NCBI GenBank assembly: GCA_963750395.1
Contig: CAVVQM010000012.1
Coordinates: forward strand, 422,865-486,864
Length of the DNA: 64,000 bases
Direction of reading: 5' to 3'
Source: JADJPO01 sp963750395
GTDB taxonomy: Bacteria > Actinomycetota > Actinomycetes > Actinomycetales > Kineosporiaceae
Shown: positions 33,579-41,719 of the stretch, piece after piece
How positions within the stretch are numbered: the first letter of the stretch is position 1
Layout: each line of letters opens with the position of its first letter
Notes under the pieces: model-generated
Seen by the model: only the letters and a program-made list of their open reading frames with translations
What the model was told of the DNA's origin: nothing
Database searches by the model: none
Program-made: the position numbers and the translations under genes

Positions 33579-34765
33579 CGGCCTGGGGGCGCGAGGGCCC
33601 CGTCCGCGACGGGCAGGGTCCGTGGGCGCGGCAGCGGCACGACGTACCGTGCCCCCCAACCGCCCGCGGACTCCAGGGTCTCGATCACCTCGTCGGCGAT
33701 GTCCCAGGTGAGCAGGAGCACCTCGTCCGGCCGCGCCGCCACCAGGTCGGCCACGGGGCGGATCGGGATGCGCGGGCCCGGGATCGCCAGCTGGTGCTTG
33801 AGTGGGGCCGCGTCGACCGTGAACTCGAGCAGGTCACGGCCCACTCCGCTCAGGCCGAGCAGCACGGCGGCCTTCGATGGCGCCCCGTAGGCCAACACCC
33901 GGACGCCGTTGGTGCGGCGTTCGATCAGATACTCGCGTAGGGCCCGGGCGATGGTGTGGGCCCGGGCGTCCAGCGGAGGCAGTCCGGTGCCGTCGTCGAG
34001 ACCGGCCGCGGCCTCCTCGGAGAGCAGCGCCGCGACGCCCTCGTCGACCGGGTGGCCCGCAGCGGCGTGCCCGAGGACGACGCGCAGGCTGCCCCCGAAC
34101 ACCGGCTCGGCGACCGCCTGGACCACCGTCAGGCCGTGGCGGGCGGCCAGCCGCGCCACGGCGGTCAGCGACAGGTAGGACCAATGTCCGTGCCGGACCG
34201 TGTCGAACTGGCCCTGGTCGACCAGCGCCAGCAGGTGGTGGAACTCCAGCACCAGCAGGCCGTTCGGCGCGAGCACGCGGGCTCGCTCGGCCAGGCAGCC
34301 GCGCACGTCCTCCTCGTGCGCGAGGGCGTGCGCATCGACGACAAGCATCGCCGATCCGGTGCCGGCCGCCGGGTCGGTCAGCGGCGAGCAGCCCCGTTCG
34401 GCCAGGGCGGGCAGCCAGGACCCGCCGTGATGACTGGCGAACTCGCGAACCGTGCCGCCGGCAACGTGCGGGTGATCGGCGAGCACCGCGGTGACGGCTG
34501 CACGGGTGTGGGCGCGGTGGGTCGCCGACTCGACCGCCCTGACCGGTTCGGCCAGCAGCGCGGGTACCGGACCGAGCTGGACCAGTGCACAGTCCGGGCA
34601 GAACCACAGCTCCAGGGGCCAACGAGCGTCGGGTCGCGGATCGTCCTGGGCCGGGAAGTCGTCCGAGGCCGGCTGACTGCCCAGGTCGACGGTGCGGTAG
34701 GCATCGGTCCCACCACAGCCGCGACAGGTCAGCCCCTCCTGTGGGTCCAACCCCTCGCCTACCAC
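33575..34765 (-). CDS. Degenerate NDP-sugar C-methyltransferase-like protein
   Basis: A 396-residue paralogue of the C-methyltransferase at 36263-37510. The zinc ribbon is kept (CRGCGG and CPDCAL). The C-terminal domain is normal (VLAYGAPSKAAVLLGLSGVG, VDAAPLKHQLAIPGP). The SAM region is not: the EVASNDGYLLQ block is reduced to EFASHHGGSWLPALAERG, and about 25 residues after it are missing. The catalytic HEHYSY is HGHWSY. In TcaB9-type enzymes the glutamate and tyrosine next to these histidines act in catalysis, so this protein is probably inactive or altered, perhaps an assembly partner. GTG 34765 overlaps the PIG-L stop. Confidence 0.82.
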   Translation of the reverse strand: MVGEGLDPQEGLTCRGCGGTDAYRTVDLGSQPASDDFPAQDDPRPDARWPLELWFCPDCALVQLGPVPALLAEPVRAVESATHRAHTRAAVTAVLADHPHVAGGTVREFASHHGGSWLPALAERGCSPLTDPAAGTGSAMLVVDAHALAHEEDVRGCLAERARVLAPNGLLVLEFHHLLALVDQGQFDTVRHGHWSYLSLTAVARLAARHGLTVVQAVAEPVFGGSLRVVLGHAAAGHPVDEGVAALLSEEAAAGLDDGTGLPPLDARAHTIARALREYLIERRTNGVRVLAYGAPSKAAVLLGLSGVGRDLLEFTVDAAPLKHQLAIPGPRIPIRPVADLVAARPDEVLLLTWDIADEVIETLESAGGWGARYVVPLPRPRTLPVADGALAPPGR

Positions 34766-35400
34766 GACAGGCTCGCCTTCGTGACGGTGAAGGCCTCGGC
34801 GTACCGGCTGCGGCACTCCATCCCGCGCAACCGGGCCAGCCCGAGGAACGTCTCCTCGTCCCACCAGTCGCGGTCGATCTGCGAGGGGTAGGCCTTCTCC
34901 AGCCGCCGCACCTTCTCCCGTGCCGTCTCCTCCGGGAGGGGGATGTACAGGTTCGGTCGACCGAGGTCACCGTCGTACTTGGGGATCTCGTAGCCGAGCA
35001 CCAGGTGATCGCGCCACACGGACGGCACGAGTTCGGCCAGCATCCGGTGGTCCTGGTGGGCGTCGTCCAGGCGCGGAGCGAGCACGAGATCGACGTCGAC
35101 CTCACGCGCCACCGATTCCAGGTTCTCCTTGACCTCGTCCCAGACCGCGGGCAGCCGGCCGTCGTCGAGGTCGAAGGTGCGTATACCGATCTCGCACCCG
35201 GGCAGGAACAGGCTCGCGGCGGTCCGCGCCTCCTCCTGGCGCAGCGGCGAACCGGTCATCAGCACGAGGGTGACGGGCAGACCCGGCCAGCGCTGCGCGA
35301 GCAGCAGCAGCGTTCCGCCGCAACCGATCTCGATGTCATCGGGGTGAGCCCCCAGGGCCAGGACGCCGCGTGGGCGCTCGGTGAGGGACAGCGCCCTCAT
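34759..35400 (-). CDS. PIG-L/LmbE-family deacetylase
   Basis: A 213-residue zinc deacetylase. The signature is LALGAHPDDIEIGCGGTLLL with the HPDD metal ligands, and the later histidine is in RLDDAHQDHRMLAEL. Family members remove acetyl groups from N-acetylated sugars. Next to a nucleotidyltransferase and sugar methyltransferases it probably tailors a sugar nucleotide or the repeat unit. ATG 35400 overlaps the nucleotidyltransferase stop as ATGA. The gene is complete. Confidence 0.9.
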   Translation of the reverse strand: MRALSLTERPRGVLALGAHPDDIEIGCGGTLLLLAQRWPGLPVTLVLMTGSPLRQEEARTAASLFLPGCEIGIRTFDLDDGRLPAVWDEVKENLESVAREVDVDLVLAPRLDDAHQDHRMLAELVPSVWRDHLVLGYEIPKYDGDLGRPNLYIPLPEETAREKVRRLEKAYPSQIDRDWWDEETFLGLARLRGMECRSRYAEAFTVTKASLSW

Positions 35401-36227
35401 CGGGCCACCCCCGCCGCTCGGGTCGGTCGCGGGATGGCGGGACGGGCCTCGCCCTTGTCCCACAGCTTCCACGGAGCCTTGCCGCTGCGCTCGAGTGCCT
35501 CGAGGGCGCTGCGCTCCTTGAGCGTGTCCATCGGCGCCCAGAACCCGTCGTGGCGGACCGCGGACAGCTTGCCGCGGCGGGCCAGCCGCATGAACGCGTC
35601 GTCGACGAGGTCCTCGTCCGGGCCGAGCAGGTCGAACAGCTCCTGCCGGATGACGAAGTAGCCGCCGTTGACCCACATCGGCATCGTGGCGACGGGGGTG
35701 AGGTCGTGGACCCGGGAGTCCTGATCCACGCCGACGACGTGGAAGGAGGCCTGGGGTGGCACGGCGAGCAGGCTGGCCACCGCGTCCGAGGCGAGGAAGT
35801 CGTCCACGATCCGGTCCATCGGCGCATCGGTCAGGACGTCGCCGTAGTTGGCCAGGAAGACGTCGTCACCCTCCAGCAGGTGCCGTACCCGACGCAGTCT
35901 CTCGCCGATACTGGTCTCGATCCCGGTGTCCACGAACGAGATCCGCCACTCGGAGATGTCCGAGGAGAGCAGCTCGACCTGCTGGCCGCCCTTGTCGATC
36001 ACGAAGTCGTTGGACTCGGTCTCCTGGTAGTTCAGGAAGTACTGCTTCACCGAGGAGGCGCCGTGCCCGAGCGCCAGGATGAACTCGGTGTGCCCGAAGT
36101 GCGCGTAGTAGCGCATGATGTGCCACAGCACCGGCCGGTCGCCGACGCCCATCATCGGTTTGGGCGCGGAGTCGACGCTCGTCCGCATGCGCAGGCCGAG
36201 CCCGCCGCAGAACAGGACCACCTTCAT
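35397..36227 (-). CDS. Sugar-1-phosphate nucleotidyltransferase (RfbF-like)
   Basis: A 276-residue nucleotidyltransferase of the glucose-1-phosphate cytidylyltransferase type. VVLFCGGLGLRMR is the nucleotide-binding start and APKPMMGVGDRPVLWHIM holds the lysine. FILALGHGASSVKQYF, VFLANYGDVLTDAP (metal aspartate) and PMWVNGGYFVIRQELFDLL follow. It starts at ATG 36227. It activates a hexose-1-phosphate, and the neighbouring C-methyltransferases suggest a CDP- or dTDP-deoxysugar. No dehydratase gene is seen next to it. Confidence 0.87.
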   Translation of the reverse strand: MKVVLFCGGLGLRMRTSVDSAPKPMMGVGDRPVLWHIMRYYAHFGHTEFILALGHGASSVKQYFLNYQETESNDFVIDKGGQQVELLSSDISEWRISFVDTGIETSIGERLRRVRHLLEGDDVFLANYGDVLTDAPMDRIVDDFLASDAVASLLAVPPQASFHVVGVDQDSRVHDLTPVATMPMWVNGGYFVIRQELFDLLGPDEDLVDDAFMRLARRGKLSAVRHDGFWAPMDTLKERSALEALERSGKAPWKLWDKGEARPAIPRPTRAAGVAR

Positions 36228-36262
36228 GACGTTTCCGCCTCTCGCTCAGTAGGTCGCCAGGA

Positions 36263-37510
36263 TCAGGAGACGATCTCGGGGCGCGGGATCGGCACCACGA
36301 AGCGCCCTCCCCATTCCCGGACGTAGCCGAGCTGGCCGATGATCTCCTCGCGCAGGTTCCACGGCAGGATCACCACGAGGTCCGGCTTGGTCTCGGCCAG
36401 ACGCTCGGGGGCGTGGATGGGAATGTGGGTGCCCGGGAGGAACATCCCGTGCTTGTGCGGGTTGCGGTCGACCGTGTACTCGATGAGGTCGGACCTGATG
36501 CCGCAGTGGTTCAGCAGGGTGTTGCCCTTGCCGGGGGCCCCGTAGCCGGCCACCGTGAGCCCACGGCGCGAGGCGTCGATGAGCAGCTCCAGCAGATCCT
36601 GCTTGACCTCCAGCACCGCCTCGGCGAAGCCCATGTGCCCCTCGAGCGTGTCCAGCCCGGCGGCCGCCTCGTCGGCGAACACCTTCTCGACGGTCTCGGA
36701 CGGCGCGCCGGCGGTTGCCGCCGGCCGGGCGAGCACCCGCAGCGAGCCGCCGTGGGTGCCGAGCTCGACCACGTCGACCACCGTCAGGTCGGCTGCGGCC
36801 AGCGCCGCGGCCGCCGTGCGCAGGGTGAAGTAGGAGTAGTGCTCGTGATAGATCGTGTCGAACTGACGCTGCTCGACCAGGCGCAGCAGGTGGGGGAACT
36901 CCAGCGACACGACGCCGTGGTCGGCCACCAGGGCGCGCAGGCCGCGGGCGAAGTCGAGCAGTTCGGGGGTGTGGGCGAACACGTTGTTGCCGACCACCAG
37001 GTCGGCGCGGCCGTAGGTGTCCGCCAGGTCCTTGCCGGTCCGTTCACCGAGGAAGACCACCTCGGTGCGGATCCCCTTGGCCCGAGCCACCTCCGCGGTG
37101 TTCGCGGTCGGCTCGATGCCGAGCACCGGGATGCCCCGGGCGACGGCGTGCTGCAGCAGGTAGCCGTCGTTGCTGGCCACCTCGGCGATCAGGCTGTCCT
37201 GGCCCAGGCCCAGGCTCTCGGCCATCTCGGCGACGAAGCGCTCTGCGTGGGCCACCCAGCTGTCGGAGTAGGACGAGAAGTAGGCGTAGCCGTCGACGAA
37301 GACCTCCTCGGCGGCGACGTAGGCAGGCAACTGAACCAGCAGGCAGTTGTCGCAGATCCGAACGTGCAACGGGTAGAACGGCTCCGCCGCCTCGATCTGG
37401 TCGGCGTTCAGATAGCTCTCGCAGGGCGGTGACGAACCCAGGTCCACGAAGGTGTGGGTCAGGCTGTGCCCGCAGAGGCGGCACTGCGGGCTGTGGGAAC
37501 TGGGGGTCAT
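36263..37510 (-). CDS. NDP-hexose C-methyltransferase
   Basis: A 415-residue three-domain C-methyltransferase of the TcaB9/TylC3 family. Residues 9-60 are a zinc ribbon (CRLCGH, CDNCLLVQL). The SAM core has EVASNDGYLLQHAVARGIPV, LGIEPTANTAEVARA, NNVFAHTPELLDFARGL and the catalytic DTIYHEHYSYFTL. The C-terminal domain carries VAGYGAPGKGNTLLNHCG. It begins at ATG 37510 behind AGGAGGACCC, a strong ribosome-binding site. It adds a methyl group to a 4-keto-deoxy sugar, probably the one made by the neighbouring nucleotidyltransferase. Compare the degenerate paralogue at 33575-34765. Confidence 0.92.
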   Translation of the reverse strand: MTPSSHSPQCRLCGHSLTHTFVDLGSSPPCESYLNADQIEAAEPFYPLHVRICDNCLLVQLPAYVAAEEVFVDGYAYFSSYSDSWVAHAERFVAEMAESLGLGQDSLIAEVASNDGYLLQHAVARGIPVLGIEPTANTAEVARAKGIRTEVVFLGERTGKDLADTYGRADLVVGNNVFAHTPELLDFARGLRALVADHGVVSLEFPHLLRLVEQRQFDTIYHEHYSYFTLRTAAAALAAADLTVVDVVELGTHGGSLRVLARPAATAGAPSETVEKVFADEAAAGLDTLEGHMGFAEAVLEVKQDLLELLIDASRRGLTVAGYGAPGKGNTLLNHCGIRSDLIEYTVDRNPHKHGMFLPGTHIPIHAPERLAETKPDLVVILPWNLREEIIGQLGYVREWGGRFVVPIPRPEIVS

Positions 37511-37548
37511 GGGTCCTCCTGCGGTTGTGCTGTCTGGGTGGGGTGTGG

Positions 37549-38829
37549 TCATCTGGGAAGCAGACCCGCCTGCGGCCGTGGCGATACCGGCTCGGGCGCC
37601 GACCACTCGATCGGGTGCGCGATCGCGTACTCGTACACCGCCAGGAGCGTCTCGATGCCCACCGTCTGGGTGAATCCCCGCAGGTAGGTCTCCCGGGCGC
37701 GACGGCCCATCAGCGTCCAGGGCTCCGGCCGGTCCTCGACGTCCGCGAGCACCGCGGCCAGCGACCGCGCATCACCGGGGGTGAACACCTGTCCGTCCCG
37801 ACCCGGGGTGAGCAGTTCGGGCAGTGCACCGTGACCGGCCACGATCGGGGCCGTGCCGCTGGCCATCGCCTCGACCGCGACCAGGCCGAAGGTCTCCTCC
37901 CAGGCAGAGGGCACGACCGCGGCCCGGGCGCCGCCGAGGATCTGCCCGACGCGCTCGCGCGGCACCAGACCGGCGAACTCGACCTCGTCCCGCTCGCCGG
38001 CCCATCGCTGCACGACATCGGCCAGCGGTCCGCCGCCGGCCACCACGAGGCGCAACCCGCCGTCCGGATTCTCGGTGCGATCGGAACGCTCGGTGCGAAA
38101 CCGATCCCAGGCGGCCATCAGCAGGGGCGCGCCCTTCGCCTCGTCCAGTCGGCCGACGAAGGCGACCACGGGCGGCGCCGTCTCCGGATCGGGCGGGGAC
38201 AGACCGTCGAGGGGGTCGGCCACGTAGTTGTGCCTGACGAAGCACCGTTCGGCGGGGAACCCCAGCGGGGCCAGGAGATCTCGCTGGGCGGCGGAGATGA
38301 ACATGTAGGCCGACACCGACTCGCGCCAGGCCCGGGCGTTCAGACCCTGGGCTGCCACGATGGCCGCGGTGGCCGCGCGCGAGGACCGGTAGCAGCCGTG
38401 CCGCAGGGCGGGCAGGGCCGATCCGCCGAGACAGTCATGGCAGACCGACCCGTCGCGGAACAGCTCACCGTTGGCGCAGGTGAGCTTGTAGTTGTGCAGA
38501 GTGGCGACCACCGGCACGCCCGCCCGCCGGCAGGCGCTCAGCACCGAGGGTGTGAGCAGGGGAAAGGTGTTGTGCACGTGGACCACGTCCGGGGCGAAGG
38601 CCACGATCTCGCGCTCCACCAACCGTCGGGAGGACTCGCTCCACACCACCTGGGCGGGCAGCGTCGCTCGGCGCGCCAGCGACCAGTCCTCGATATCAGC
38701 GCTGTGCCGCTGCACCAGATGGACCTGGTGTCCGGCCTCGCGCAGCGCCGCGGTCTCCTGATCGACGACGGCGTTCTCCCCGCTCGGCGCGATCGGGCGA
38801 TACCTGTTGTGCAGGATGAGGATGCGCAT
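37549..38829 (-). CDS. Family 4-type glycosyltransferase
   Basis: A 426-residue GT-B glycosyltransferase. The acceptor domain begins ILILHNRYRPIAPSGENAV and includes VVHVHNTFPLLTPSVLS. A cysteine pair SVCHDCLGGS is typical of one actinobacterial subgroup. The donor domain has PPVVAFVGRLDEAKGAPLLM, LVVAGGGPLADVVQ and the EX7E motif in WEETFGLVAVEAMASGTAP. ATG 38829 shares one base with the polymerase stop (TGATG). It adds a sugar to the lipid-linked repeat; donor not predictable. Confidence 0.92.
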   Translation of the reverse strand: MRILILHNRYRPIAPSGENAVVDQETAALREAGHQVHLVQRHSADIEDWSLARRATLPAQVVWSESSRRLVEREIVAFAPDVVHVHNTFPLLTPSVLSACRRAGVPVVATLHNYKLTCANGELFRDGSVCHDCLGGSALPALRHGCYRSSRAATAAIVAAQGLNARAWRESVSAYMFISAAQRDLLAPLGFPAERCFVRHNYVADPLDGLSPPDPETAPPVVAFVGRLDEAKGAPLLMAAWDRFRTERSDRTENPDGGLRLVVAGGGPLADVVQRWAGERDEVEFAGLVPRERVGQILGGARAAVVPSAWEETFGLVAVEAMASGTAPIVAGHGALPELLTPGRDGQVFTPGDARSLAAVLADVEDRPEPWTLMGRRARETYLRGFTQTVGIETLLAVYEYAIAHPIEWSAPEPVSPRPQAGLLPR

Positions 38830-40085
38830 CAGTTCACCTGTTCCGGGATCGGCGGCCGGCCACGTCGGCCCGGACCGGAGATCGCCCCGCCGGGGCGGCG
38901 TGGGCCCGGTGCGCGCACCGGCGCGACCAGCAACGAGGCGGCCACGACGAGCTCGAGCAGATAGGGGGAGGCGTCGCCGAGACCGGTCTCGGTGACCGAG
39001 GCGACCAGGCAGTAGACGAGCAGGAACAGCGCCACGGCCCGACGAAGACCGGCGGGCCGGCTGATCGCGAAGAGAGCGACGATCACGACCAGGGCCGCGC
39101 TCAGGCCCACTCCGAGCCAGCCGAGATCCAGGTAGGTGGCCACCCAGCTGCTGTCCACCGGCAGGCCGTCGAAGGACTTGTTCGACAGCCCGGACCCGAA
39201 CACCTGCTCGGTGAGCGGCCGTTGCGTCTGGGCCACCGCGGTCCACACCTTGGTCCTGCCGGTGAGTTGGGCCGCCTCGTCGGGCGATTGGCCGCGGCTC
39301 GCCCAGGTGAGGATCACCGGCGCGAAGGCGATCACGCCGATCAGCGCCGGGATGCCCAGGCGCAGGACGATGCGCCGCACCCGCACGTTGCCGAGGAAGA
39401 GACTGGCCGCCGCGACCAGCAGGCCGGCGAGCAGGCCGACCAGGGCGGTGCGGGTGTGGGTGGCCCCGAGCGCCGCACCGCAGCCGATCGCGGTGAGCAG
39501 CGCCGTCCTCGCGCTGACCACGTTGCAGAACCAGCCGATCGCGGTGGCGCCGAACAGGACGGCGGCGTAGTGCGCCACCTGGGTGGTGGGGATCGGCCAG
39601 ATCGCCCCGGCCAACCGGCCGTCGAAGGAGAAGGCCGCGCCGGGCGCCAGTACCACCCCGGCGAGCACGCTGAACATGATCACCCGCAGCACGTTGAGGT
39701 GACTGCGCAGCAGCACCAGGTCGTCGCGGCCCCACCAGGGCGTGAGCAGCCACAGCACGGCCACGAAGACGAGCAGGCGGATCGCGCGGAACATCGACCC
39801 GAACAGGAACTCGCTGTGCAGGCTGACCAGCACGGCGGCGGCGGCCATCACCGTCAGCACGACCAGCAGGGCGGTGGGGCGGATGAGGATCGAGCGGTTG
39901 AGCCGCAGGGCCAGCACCAGGGCGACCGCGAGGGCGCCCTGGGTCAGGAGTTGGCCGAGGGCACCCGGGATCGGGATCAGCGTCGGCAGAGCCGAGAAGG
40001 CCAGGACGTTGAGCATCAACGCGGCCCAGACCGCCTGGACGCCCGCCCCGGTGCCGGATCGGGTCGTCGGACCCGGGGAGATCAT
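38829..40085 (-). CDS. O-antigen polymerase/ligase-type membrane protein (Wzy-like)
   Basis: A 418-residue integral membrane protein with about 11 hydrophobic segments, for example LLVVLTVMAAAAVLVSLHS, LLTAIGCGAALGATHTRTAL and IVLRLGIPALIGVIAFAPVI. The large outer loop holds FGSGLSNKSFDGLPVDSSWV, then YLDLGWLGVGLSAALVV, the pattern of the Wzy/WaaL superfamily. It would join repeat units at the outer membrane face. ATG 40085 overlaps the upstream Wzz-like gene as ATGA. The C-terminus is proline- and arginine-rich. Confidence 0.87.
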   Translation of the reverse strand: MISPGPTTRSGTGAGVQAVWAALMLNVLAFSALPTLIPIPGALGQLLTQGALAVALVLALRLNRSILIRPTALLVVLTVMAAAAVLVSLHSEFLFGSMFRAIRLLVFVAVLWLLTPWWGRDDLVLLRSHLNVLRVIMFSVLAGVVLAPGAAFSFDGRLAGAIWPIPTTQVAHYAAVLFGATAIGWFCNVVSARTALLTAIGCGAALGATHTRTALVGLLAGLLVAAASLFLGNVRVRRIVLRLGIPALIGVIAFAPVILTWASRGQSPDEAAQLTGRTKVWTAVAQTQRPLTEQVFGSGLSNKSFDGLPVDSSWVATYLDLGWLGVGLSAALVVIVALFAISRPAGLRRAVALFLLVYCLVASVTETGLGDASPYLLELVVAASLLVAPVRAPGPRRPGGAISGPGRRGRPPIPEQVN

Positions 40086-41719
40086 GCTCGGCCCACCACC
40101 GGGTCGTCCTGCTCCGGGTCGGCCCCGAAGGAGACATCCGTCGGGTCGGAGTCCAGCAGGAGGGCGGAACGGATCCTCAGGCCCGCCGCGCGCACCATCT
40201 GGCCACAGGCGCCGACCCGTTCGGCGTCGCTGCGCCCGCCCGTGACGGCCACGACCATGTGCTCGCCCCAGGGCAGCAGGTGGTCGACGCCGACGGCTGG
40301 ATGCAGGTCGGCCAGGACGAGCATCGCGTTACCGTCCGAGGGAAAGGTCAGGTGCGCCTCCTCCACCCCCTCGGCCCGTGCGACCTCGTGCGGACCCTTG
40401 GACAGGGAGGGAACCTCGTCGGGTCTGATCACGGGCACCGGCGCACCGGCCAGCACGCCGTCCTCGGTCATGTCGAGCAGGTGGAGTGTGCGCCCCGCGG
40501 CCCGGAACGACTCGGCGAGCTCGATCACCGCGGGGGCCACCTCGGCGGCATTGTCGATGCAGCCCACGATGAGCCGCTGTCGCCAGCCCCGCTCGGGGAG
40601 CTGGTGCTCCAGGGCCCGGGCCAGCAGTCGTCGGTCGACATCCGCCCGGTGCCGCCGGGCGGCGCCGAAGCGGCCACCGGTCAGCACCCCGAGCACCCTG
40701 TGCAGCAGTCGGTTCGCTCGACCCGCAGCCGGGGACGTCGGCCCGACACCGACGGCGACGCGCGCCTGCAGTGCCAGGCTCACCTCGTCCCGCCGGCGCA
40801 GCCTCGTCGAGGTCAGGGCTCGGGCGAGGACGCCCCCGATGCCGAGCGCGACACCGGCGATCAGTCCGGACATCGTCCACACCACGATCCGCGTCGCCGG
40901 CGAGGAGACCTCGGCTGCGGGAGGGTCGACGACTCGACTGGCGGAGACGACCGCCGCGGAGCGCAGTTGGGCGTCGTCCACGACCTGCTCCAGCGAGCCC
41001 ATCTGGGCGACCAGCTGTGAGCGTTGCCCGACCAGGTCGCCGAGCACCACGGACCCACCGGCCGTGGTGGCGTCGGTGGCGTCGATCCGGGCGCTGAGGG
41101 CGTCGGCCTGTTCCTGGAGCTCGGTGATCCTGGCCCGAGTGCCCTCGGCGACGGCATCGGCCTGAGCGGTCACCTGCGCGGAGCGCTGCTCGAGGTAGAC
41201 CCGTACGTAGGCGGTGAGCACCCGGACCGCCTCGGAGTCGCTCGCGGCCGACACCGTGAACTCGGCGCTGTCCGCTGACCCGCTGGTCACCTTGACCCGG
41301 TCGAGCAGCTCCTGCGGTGTGTCCTGCAGACCCAGCTCGGCGATGGTGCTCTCGGCGACCGCCCGCGTGGTGGCGAGCCCGAGGTCGGTCTCCATGGCCC
41401 GCGAGGGGTCGACGAGCGAGTCGTGCGCCAGGATCACCAGGGTGCTGGCCCTGTGCGGCGGGGGCACGACGAGCAGCCCGGCAACGGCGAGCAGCAGGCC
41501 GGTCAACGCGGCGCCGAGCCAGACTCGGCGCCCACGGCGCAGCGCACCGGCGAGATAGTGCCAGTTCGCCAGGACGCCGGTGCCCAGCGACGAATCCTGC
41601 AGGGGGTCCGGGCCGGCGCCGTCCGGGCCATCGGTCCAGCCGTACGGGCCGTCCGGCCCCTGCAGGACGTCGGCGCTCAGCCGCCACCCGTCCCGGATCG
41701 ATGCGCCGGCGCGGCTCAT
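40082..41719 (-). CDS. Wzz-like chain-length protein with degenerate kinase domain (first)
   Basis: A 545-residue protein. Two membrane helices (VWLGAALTGLLLAVAGLLVV and TRIVVWTMSGLIAGVALG) frame a periplasmic coiled-coil region (RITELQEQADALSARIDA). The C-terminal cytoplasmic part folds like a BY-kinase: LIVGCIDNAAEVAPAVIEL takes the place of the P-loop but has no GKS/T, and MLVLADLHPAVGVDH and VVAVTGGRSDAERV follow. So it probably regulates polymer length and export without kinase activity. ATG 41719 overlaps the second Wzz-like gene. Confidence 0.85.
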   Translation of the reverse strand: MSRAGASIRDGWRLSADVLQGPDGPYGWTDGPDGAGPDPLQDSSLGTGVLANWHYLAGALRRGRRVWLGAALTGLLLAVAGLLVVPPPHRASTLVILAHDSLVDPSRAMETDLGLATTRAVAESTIAELGLQDTPQELLDRVKVTSGSADSAEFTVSAASDSEAVRVLTAYVRVYLEQRSAQVTAQADAVAEGTRARITELQEQADALSARIDATDATTAGGSVVLGDLVGQRSQLVAQMGSLEQVVDDAQLRSAAVVSASRVVDPPAAEVSSPATRIVVWTMSGLIAGVALGIGGVLARALTSTRLRRRDEVSLALQARVAVGVGPTSPAAGRANRLLHRVLGVLTGGRFGAARRHRADVDRRLLARALEHQLPERGWRQRLIVGCIDNAAEVAPAVIELAESFRAAGRTLHLLDMTEDGVLAGAPVPVIRPDEVPSLSKGPHEVARAEGVEEAHLTFPSDGNAMLVLADLHPAVGVDHLLPWGEHMVVAVTGGRSDAERVGACGQMVRAAGLRIRSALLLDSDPTDVSFGADPEQDDPVVGRA

